Below are positions 8,692 through 13,868 of a stretch of 13,868 bases of DNA, in pieces (within the stretch, counting starts at the first letter, position 1; the number at the start of each line of letters is the position of its first letter). Below the pieces are notes generated by a model. The model worked only from the letters and a program-made list of their open reading frames with translations. It was not told where the DNA came from and did no database searches. Made by a program: the position numbers and the translations under genes. The stretch is from Gammaproteobacteria bacterium. Lineage in GTDB: Bacteria > Pseudomonadota > Gammaproteobacteria > GRL18. The DNA lies in the NCBI GenBank assembly GCA_030632625.1, contig DAOVUK010000026.1, positions 1 through 13,868 on the forward strand. Reading direction: 5' to 3'.

Positions 8692-9420
8692 TTACTGTTT
8701 CTCAATAACAATCATTGAAATGTTGTCTGCAGCATCACCAAGGAGCACTTCTCCCAATAATTTATTAGCAATATGATCAGTGTTTTTTTTCTGCAGGCAG
8801 GCAACAATAACGTCATTGGAGATTTCGTTGTACAGACCATCACTGCATAGCAGTAATTTATCCCCTGATTGAATTTCAAAGTGATTGCTGTCAACTTTAA
8901 GACTGCTATCCACTCCTATCGCTCGGGTAATCACATTTGCATTTGGGTGACATTTAGCCTGTTCCAGAGTTAACTGACCGCGATCAATCATATCCTGTAT
9001 CAGAGAATGATCTTTAGTGATTTGATACAGTTTGTTATTTCTGAAAATATATAATCGACTATCCCCTACCCATAAACAACAGCATAAGTTATCAACGATA
9101 TAGGCAATAACAATCGTACTTCCCGCAACAATTTCCTGGTTATTAATCGCTTTATTATTAAACAGATGACCAGAATGAATCTTATGATTGACATCAGACA
9201 GCGTGGCTTCAATCTGCTCAATTGAAAATTGTAAATTATCACTGGGTAATTGCAATTTCAATAATTCATTAATAATGTACTGGCTGGCCAGATCACCTGC
9301 TGAATGTCCGCCCATGCCATCTGCCACCACAAACAAACTGCAGTCAGGATGAGTTAAAATAGTATCTTCATTATATTTGCGTTTATAGCCGCGATGTGTT
9401 CTTTGTGCACTGCTGATCAT
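8692..9420 (-). CDS. pppA: PppA-like PP2C protein phosphatase of T6SS
   Basis: Metal-dependent (PPM/PP2C) Ser/Thr phosphatase, predicted cytosolic and expected to oppose PpkA by dephosphorylating the T6SS FHA protein. The 242 residues match the minimal bacterial PP2C length. Motifs run in order: NED (17-19), VADGMGGH (32-39, metal-binding Asp34), GST (100-102), WVGDSRLY (117-124), TKDHS, ITRAIG, LCSDGLYNEI (191-200, metal-binding Asp194) and ADNISMIV (231-238, Asp232). All core metal-ligand acids appear intact, so it should be active. No signal peptide or TM segment is seen. An unusual CCC run (113-115) precedes the GDSR motif. Its ATG lies 2 bp after the tagF stop, with only an AGGTG-like SD inside the end of tagF, and its stop abuts the ppkA ATG. 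Confidence 0.95.
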   Translation of the reverse strand: MISSAQRTHRGYKRKYNEDTILTHPDCSLFVVADGMGGHSAGDLASQYIINELLKLQLPSDNLQFSIEQIEATLSDVNHKIHSGHLFNNKAINNQEIVAGSTIVIAYIVDNLCCCLWVGDSRLYIFRNNKLYQITKDHSLIQDMIDRGQLTLEQAKCHPNANVITRAIGVDSSLKVDSNHFEIQSGDKLLLCSDGLYNEISNDVIVACLQKKNTDHIANKLLGEVLLGDAADNISMIVIEKQ

Positions 9421-9422
9421 AA

Positions 9423-10184
9423 CTAAACACCTATCAGAGCGGGTGTATCACCCACCACAAATAATGATTTAATCTGATGCCAGACTTCTCGGTCCCAGTT
9501 GCCATCAATAAAAGAAGCAAAACCATCCCGTTCCGGTAAACCTTCGCAAAGCAGAAAGGAAGGCTTTATCTCTTCTGAACCGGATGTCCACCAGAAACTA
9601 TAAGTAGAAAAAGCCTGCTCTATAAAAAAATGACTGATGGCAGGAAAAGCACTTAATGGCTTAGAATTAACAGGATCCATTGCAAAGTGCCCTTGAAAAC
9701 GACTCTCTTTATGGAGCTCATTGACCCTATCATTAGCATTAATACGAGTAACCACAGGTTCACCTAATGCCGCCAGACTCTGTTCTAATTGCTCCAGCTC
9801 AAAGCCGTCTTCTAATGTCGATAAGGCAATTTCTTCTGCCTGTTCAAACCAATGATGACATTCATCAATCAAAGCAACTGGTTTTACCGGTTCAGTAATA
9901 TGTGCAGCTATGGTCAGAGGAAAATAACGGCCCACTCGATCGACACTGGGAATAATTATTCCAACCCAGGCATTTTCACCACAATTACCCTCTGAGAGTA
10001 TGAATTTCCAGACAGGTGCAACCATAAAATAATCCAGCCACTGTTCACCCAGCTGTTCATGACTGGCAGCAATTGCTGTCTGCAGCCAGTTATCCCACGG
10101 GTCAATAAATGTTCTGGGGAGATTTCTGGAGAGAAAGTCACCATGTGTGGGTAACTTGCCGTAAAATCCATTTAATTTACTCAT
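9423..10184 (-). CDS. tagF: T6SS-associated protein TagF
   Basis: Cytosolic T6SS accessory protein. In P. aeruginosa TagF represses H1-T6SS post-translationally, and in Agrobacterium a TagF-PppA fusion represses secretion. The 253 residues carry the family signature GFYGKLPTHGDF (6-17), then RNLP, a Trp-rich segment (WDNWLQ, WLDYF, VWKF), PSVDRVGRYFPLT, and a C-terminal FWWTSGSE plus LLCEGLP. The ATG at 10184 gives the conserved N-terminus near residue 6; the upstream AAGGG is about 12 nt away, so the SD is poorly spaced. It sits 34 bp after tssM and 2 bp before pppA. TagF and PppA are separate here rather than fused, but their near-zero spacing suggests coupled translation. Confidence 0.95.
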   Translation of the reverse strand: MSKLNGFYGKLPTHGDFLSRNLPRTFIDPWDNWLQTAIAASHEQLGEQWLDYFMVAPVWKFILSEGNCGENAWVGIIIPSVDRVGRYFPLTIAAHITEPVKPVALIDECHHWFEQAEEIALSTLEDGFELEQLEQSLAALGEPVVTRINANDRVNELHKESRFQGHFAMDPVNSKPLSAFPAISHFFIEQAFSTYSFWWTSGSEEIKPSFLLCEGLPERDGFASFIDGNWDREVWHQIKSLFVVGDTPALIGV

Positions 10185-10218
10185 TATAAATTCAAACCCT
10201 TTGTTTTTACTGCCCTGA

Positions 10219-13200
10219 TTAGTTTAGAGACTCAGGAGCCCGATAACGTTTTAATAAATTATGACTAAACGGATTTTTTATACTGTTGGCTATCAGTTCA
10301 AATTTGGCTTTTTTTCCTTCCAGCACATAATCAACAATAAAATGATCATTTAATTTTGTGCTTTGCAATTCATAATTATCCATAATCCTGAAAAAGGCCC
10401 ATGGACCATTTTCTTTATAGGCGACGCGATCACCATGCAGATCTTCAAAAATTATTTTTGCTTCATTATAGTCTGTATTTCCCGGCCAGGTCATTTTACT
10501 GAGCAGCAGAGGACCATGTTGATACGTCACTTTTTGATCCCCCTGCCTGATTTCAAATCGAGTGATATTAGAGTCCAGATACATTGGACGTAATGAATAA
10601 TTAATTTCAGGATACTCTCTGTTTTCTTTGAAAAATACCTTACGTATATTTTCTGCACGTTCAAATTGTTTTAAGGTTTTATTACTGACGGCCAGAGTAA
10701 AACCCTCTACCCGTTTAAGTGTCCAGGGCTTTCTTCTGGTATTGACAAAATCTTTTAAATAAGTGTTAAAGAAAGTGGCTTCAATACCATCTGGTTTAAA
10801 ATATTCAGTAAAATCATCTAATGAAGCTTCATTGAGCGCTTTTGAATGTAAAGGGTAACGATTTTGCATGCTGCGTTTATAAAAGGACATAACACTGTCC
10901 TGATAAACTGTATTCAAATACGAATTTGCCTGAGACAGAAGTAAATGCCAGGAATCTTTAGAAATATCTTTTAACCAGGTTTTTAATGGTTCCGGTGAAC
11001 GAAGTGCCAGTAACTTTAACTGACCAACAGGATCCTGAGCACCACCTTTCAACCTCTCTTTTGCCAGTCTATAAGCCGTTTCTCCATCATCCATAGTACT
11101 TGCAAGATTATTTAAATAACCCTGCAGCTCAGCTAATGCCGTCATAATTTCATTCAGATGTGATGCACGGTTATTTTGTTGTTCAATGGTTTTATTCAAG
11201 TCAAAGAATTGTTTTTCAACAATATCAGTTGGCCGATCAGGTAAATGAATCAATTTACGATCAGATGCCCGTTTAACCATTCGAATCATTGAGCCAGAGC
11301 GGCCGGTTATTTTTCTACTCAGTTCATCGGTCAGGGCCTTATTTTGTTCCAGCATTTTTCCATCAACAGCTAACTGTCCCAGACGAGTATTTTCAGCCAC
11401 ATTTTCAATCACACCACGAAACGGTGAATACGGCCCGGTGATTTGAGTCAATGAAGTGATTGCCTGAGTCACACTGGAAAAATGATTAATGCTTAATTCA
11501 TTTAAGGCTGCATTCCAGTAGCGGGCATAATCCTGAAGATATAATGATTTTACTTTATCCTTGAACAGGCTGATATCGGCTGCTGTAAAATCTCCGTTTT
11601 TGGTGCCCAGAACCCAATTTTCTTCTGCAATTTCTTTAACATACAGGAGACTGTCTTTGAGAAAAATATTTTTATAACCATCATAGGTATATAAATAAGG
11701 AATTGAACTGGTGGTGCCGGAAAAAACCATATTCATTTCCGGGCCAACCTGAGCTGAAAAAGTAAAGGCTTCATCATTGGCACTTTTTGCTTCAGCTTTG
11801 ATACGATTGTAGATTTGCTGGTGTAATGGTACTTTGCGAAGTATAGAACGGGCTTTTTCAATCAATGCCTGATTAAGTCGAATACTGGTAAAATCTGATG
11901 ATAATAGTGCACTTAAGTGGGTTTTTAATTCACTTTGCAGCTCTGCTTCACCCGTCATATGGGTACTCCAGTCCAGCTCCATCCATTGTTCAATAAACGC
12001 TTGGTCAAAGCGCTTTGGCAGTCCCATCATAAGATAGGCTTTTAATGCTTCAAATAAATAGTCAGGCTGATTAATACTTAAACGTATCTGCTCTTCAAAG
12101 CGATGTTTCAGAGCCGGAACAAATAATTGTTTGAGTTGTTCAAGGTAAGCAGTCTGAATTGAACCATGAAAAATATTTCCCTGATACAAACCCAGCTGCA
12201 TGGTCACTGGAATTGTCTGCTCCGGTGGAAATACTGATTCAGCTGACTTTAAACGTTTCAACTGAGCATTAATATCATTAAAACTGTTGCGTTTTAAACC
12301 CGGCAGGCCGTCATTATATTCACTGAGCTGCTTATCCACCTCTTTGATACTACGTTCATTCAAAGTGAAACTGGTTGACCATGCCAGAGCACTTGTGGTT
12401 GCAGCTATAATGGCTGTTGCATAGGAAGCACGCTGCAGCCAGAGTATTTTATTTTCAAATCGACGATTCACACCAACCAGTTCAGCTTCTGTAAAAATAA
12501 CCTGCTGCAGCAGATTTTTTATAAAATAGCTTTTTCCCCGGGTTTGCATCACCGGTAATGCCTGCTGGTTGATATCAAAGGAATTAATCAGCTGACCCAT
12601 GATACGATCAATTGGCGTACCTTCCTGAGTACCGCTGGTAAGATAAACACCTCGGAGATTCGGGCGCTCATGAAATCGGGATGATGAGAAAGTTTGTTGA
12701 ATAAAATCATTCAATGCCGATTTTATTGAAGCCAGCTGAACTGGAAATTCAACAATCTGGCCTCTGCGCTGTGGATCACGTTCATAATTTAAACGCCATA
12801 AAAGTCGATCATTGATATTCTGTAATAATATATCAAATTGTTCATTGAACAAATAAGCCGGGGACTGTTCTGAATCCGCAGCATAATTTTCAGGAAATGT
12901 CATGCCCCAGACCTGTTCCCTTTCATCACGCCCTAAATCATCAAAAAACTCCGAAAAACCAGCAACCATATCCCCTTTTGTTATTAATAGATACACTGGA
13001 AACTGAATGTTAAGCTGATTCTGCAGCTCCAGAAGACGACTGCGAATAGCATGAATATGAGCTGTTTTTTCCTGTTCAGTCTGAGTTAAAATATCCTGAA
13101 TACTGATCGCAACCATAACACCGTTAATAGGACGTCGTTTGCGATGTTTCTTTAACAATTTAAGAAAGCCGCCCCAGGCGGCCGAATCATTGACAGCATG

Positions 13201-13776
13201 ACTGTCCTGAGTAGTATAACGGCCCGCAGTATCAATAAGGACCGCTTCATCCGTAAACCACCAGTCACAATTTCGTGTTCCGCCAACCCCTTTAACGGCC
13301 TCATGACCATATTTTTCAGCAAGTGGAAATTTCAGGCCTGAATTAACCAGCGCAGTTGTCTTTCCTGAACCCGGAGGACCTATCATCACATACCAGGGTA
13401 AATCATAGATATATTGTTTACCTCGTTTATTATTGCTTGAGCGTTTCAACACATTCATGGCGTCAGCAAAACGTTCACCGAGTATTTTTACCTCTTCATC
13501 AGAAATATTGTCATTATTTTTTTTACTGTCCTGTTTTAATTCATCAATTAATTGTTCATTATTTTTTTTTGCCTGTGCCTGAATTCGAAGATTATTTAAT
13601 CCCCATAGTAACAGCAGAAACATAATACTGAGCAGACGAACGGTTTCAGATGCCAGAGGTATTTTTTCTGCGATAGCAAGCAGTGGGCCGACAAACCATA
13701 TAAGGATTGATAAGGCAATAACGCCAAGAAGAGTAATTAGCCATTTTTTCATCAAAATTGTTTTTATAGCCGTCAT
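10219..13776 (-). CDS. tssM: TssM (IcmF-type), T6SS membrane-complex ATPase subunit
   Basis: Large inner-membrane subunit of the TssJLM envelope-spanning complex, which anchors the baseplate and opens the channel for the injected tube. Starting at the ATG at 13776 it has 1185 residues, typical of the family. Two N-terminal TM helices (about 12-36 and 46-61) precede a cytoplasmic NTPase domain with intact Walker A GPPGSGKT (133-140), LIDTAGRY (180-187) and a G4-like TKGD (266-269). TM3 (about 450-468) leads to the long periplasmic region. The C-terminus carries family landmarks GPWAFFRIMD (1124-1133) and FELIANSIKNPF. Walker motifs are missing in some TssMs but complete here, so nucleotide binding is expected. 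A TTG four codons upstream (13788) is rejected as start because GGAGAG overlaps those codons. It is the first gene of the four-gene block visible here; tssL would be a usual upstream partner outside the window. Confidence 0.97.
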   Translation of the reverse strand: MTAIKTILMKKWLITLLGVIALSILIWFVGPLLAIAEKIPLASETVRLLSIMFLLLLWGLNNLRIQAQAKKNNEQLIDELKQDSKKNNDNISDEEVKILGERFADAMNVLKRSSNNKRGKQYIYDLPWYVMIGPPGSGKTTALVNSGLKFPLAEKYGHEAVKGVGGTRNCDWWFTDEAVLIDTAGRYTTQDSHAVNDSAAWGGFLKLLKKHRKRRPINGVMVAISIQDILTQTEQEKTAHIHAIRSRLLELQNQLNIQFPVYLLITKGDMVAGFSEFFDDLGRDEREQVWGMTFPENYAADSEQSPAYLFNEQFDILLQNINDRLLWRLNYERDPQRRGQIVEFPVQLASIKSALNDFIQQTFSSSRFHERPNLRGVYLTSGTQEGTPIDRIMGQLINSFDINQQALPVMQTRGKSYFIKNLLQQVIFTEAELVGVNRRFENKILWLQRASYATAIIAATTSALAWSTSFTLNERSIKEVDKQLSEYNDGLPGLKRNSFNDINAQLKRLKSAESVFPPEQTIPVTMQLGLYQGNIFHGSIQTAYLEQLKQLFVPALKHRFEEQIRLSINQPDYLFEALKAYLMMGLPKRFDQAFIEQWMELDWSTHMTGEAELQSELKTHLSALLSSDFTSIRLNQALIEKARSILRKVPLHQQIYNRIKAEAKSANDEAFTFSAQVGPEMNMVFSGTTSSIPYLYTYDGYKNIFLKDSLLYVKEIAEENWVLGTKNGDFTAADISLFKDKVKSLYLQDYARYWNAALNELSINHFSSVTQAITSLTQITGPYSPFRGVIENVAENTRLGQLAVDGKMLEQNKALTDELSRKITGRSGSMIRMVKRASDRKLIHLPDRPTDIVEKQFFDLNKTIEQQNNRASHLNEIMTALAELQGYLNNLASTMDDGETAYRLAKERLKGGAQDPVGQLKLLALRSPEPLKTWLKDISKDSWHLLLSQANSYLNTVYQDSVMSFYKRSMQNRYPLHSKALNEASLDDFTEYFKPDGIEATFFNTYLKDFVNTRRKPWTLKRVEGFTLAVSNKTLKQFERAENIRKVFFKENREYPEINYSLRPMYLDSNITRFEIRQGDQKVTYQHGPLLLSKMTWPGNTDYNEAKIIFEDLHGDRVAYKENGPWAFFRIMDNYELQSTKLNDHFIVDYVLEGKKAKFELIANSIKNPFSHNLLKRYRAPESLN

Positions 13777-13868
13777 ACAGCTCTCCAAAATATGTGCAAT
13801 CTTAAACTGAGTGATTGGCTGACAAAGGTATTGTGATTGCTAACTTTAGTTGAACTTGTATCAGATGA
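13773..13868 (-). other. Region upstream of tssM; possible 3' end of another operon gene
   Basis: On the minus strand two frames are open from the window edge. One stops with a TGA at 13775-13773 that overlaps the tssM ATG (ATGA), a common coupling arrangement. The other stops with TAA at 13804-13802. Neither short C-terminal peptide (31 or 21 residues) was recognised as TssL, TssK or an OmpA tail, so the region may equally be non-coding. No convincing promoter was seen. Confidence 0.25.
13781..13786 (-). promoter_or_regulatory. Ribosome binding site fixing the tssM start
   Basis: The minus strand reads GGAGAG-CTGT-ATG, a good Shine-Dalgarno 4 nt before the ATG at 13776. The longer reading from TTG at 13788 would place this site inside its own second and third codons, so the ATG is preferred. 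Confidence 0.8.

Noticed and set aside
13777..13788. Four-codon N-terminal extension of TssM from a TTG start at 13788
   Set aside because: The GGAGAG Shine-Dalgarno lies within these codons and is correctly spaced for the ATG at 13776.
13804..13842. Possible sigma-70 promoter for tssM (TTGTCA with TAAGAT on the minus strand)
   Set aside because: The spacer is only 15 bp and the -10 is poor; two frames are open from the edge, so the region may be coding.

Overview
The window looks like a chromosomal segment of an AT-leaning (roughly 40% GC by eye) gammaproteobacterium. The housekeeping proteins (HtpG, riboflavin synthase) read like gammaproteobacterial versions, and one block is the 3' part of a proteobacterial type VI secretion (T6SS) gene cluster. 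The genus cannot be named from the sequence alone.

Left part (1-5334), housekeeping: htpG (Hsp90) on the minus strand diverges from a plus-strand run of pgm (alpha-phosphoglucomutase), ribC (riboflavin synthase) and a 10-TM EamA/DMT transporter. The htpG-pgm intergenic region carries a near-consensus sigma-32 heat-shock promoter facing htpG. A perfect 20-bp palindrome separates pgm from ribC. No RNA genes, CRISPR arrays, insertion sequences or att sites were seen.

Right part (5353-13776), T6SS: four tightly packed minus-strand genes in the order tssM - tagF - pppA - ppkA, with gaps of 34, 2 and 0 bp. TssM is the IcmF-type inner-membrane subunit of the T6SS envelope complex. TagF, PppA and PpkA form the threonine-phosphorylation control set: in Pseudomonas aeruginosa H1-T6SS, PpkA phosphorylates an FHA protein to switch secretion on, PppA reverses this, and TagF represses independently. 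The other structural T6SS genes, including the FHA substrate, are not in the window and would be expected beyond the right edge. The operon ends 18 bp from the convergent transporter gene.

The most unusual object is the 1112-residue PpkA. It has a cytoplasmic Hanks-type kinase, one TM helix, about 480 residues of helical, partly TPR-like periplasmic sequence, and a C-terminal FGE-sulfatase (formylglycine-generating-enzyme-like) domain. In P. aeruginosa a separate periplasmic FGE-like protein, TagR, promotes PpkA activity; here sensor and kinase appear to be one polypeptide. The kinase also has HSD instead of HRD, a Leu in place of the APE proline, and an enlarged activation segment with tandem PTLF repeats.
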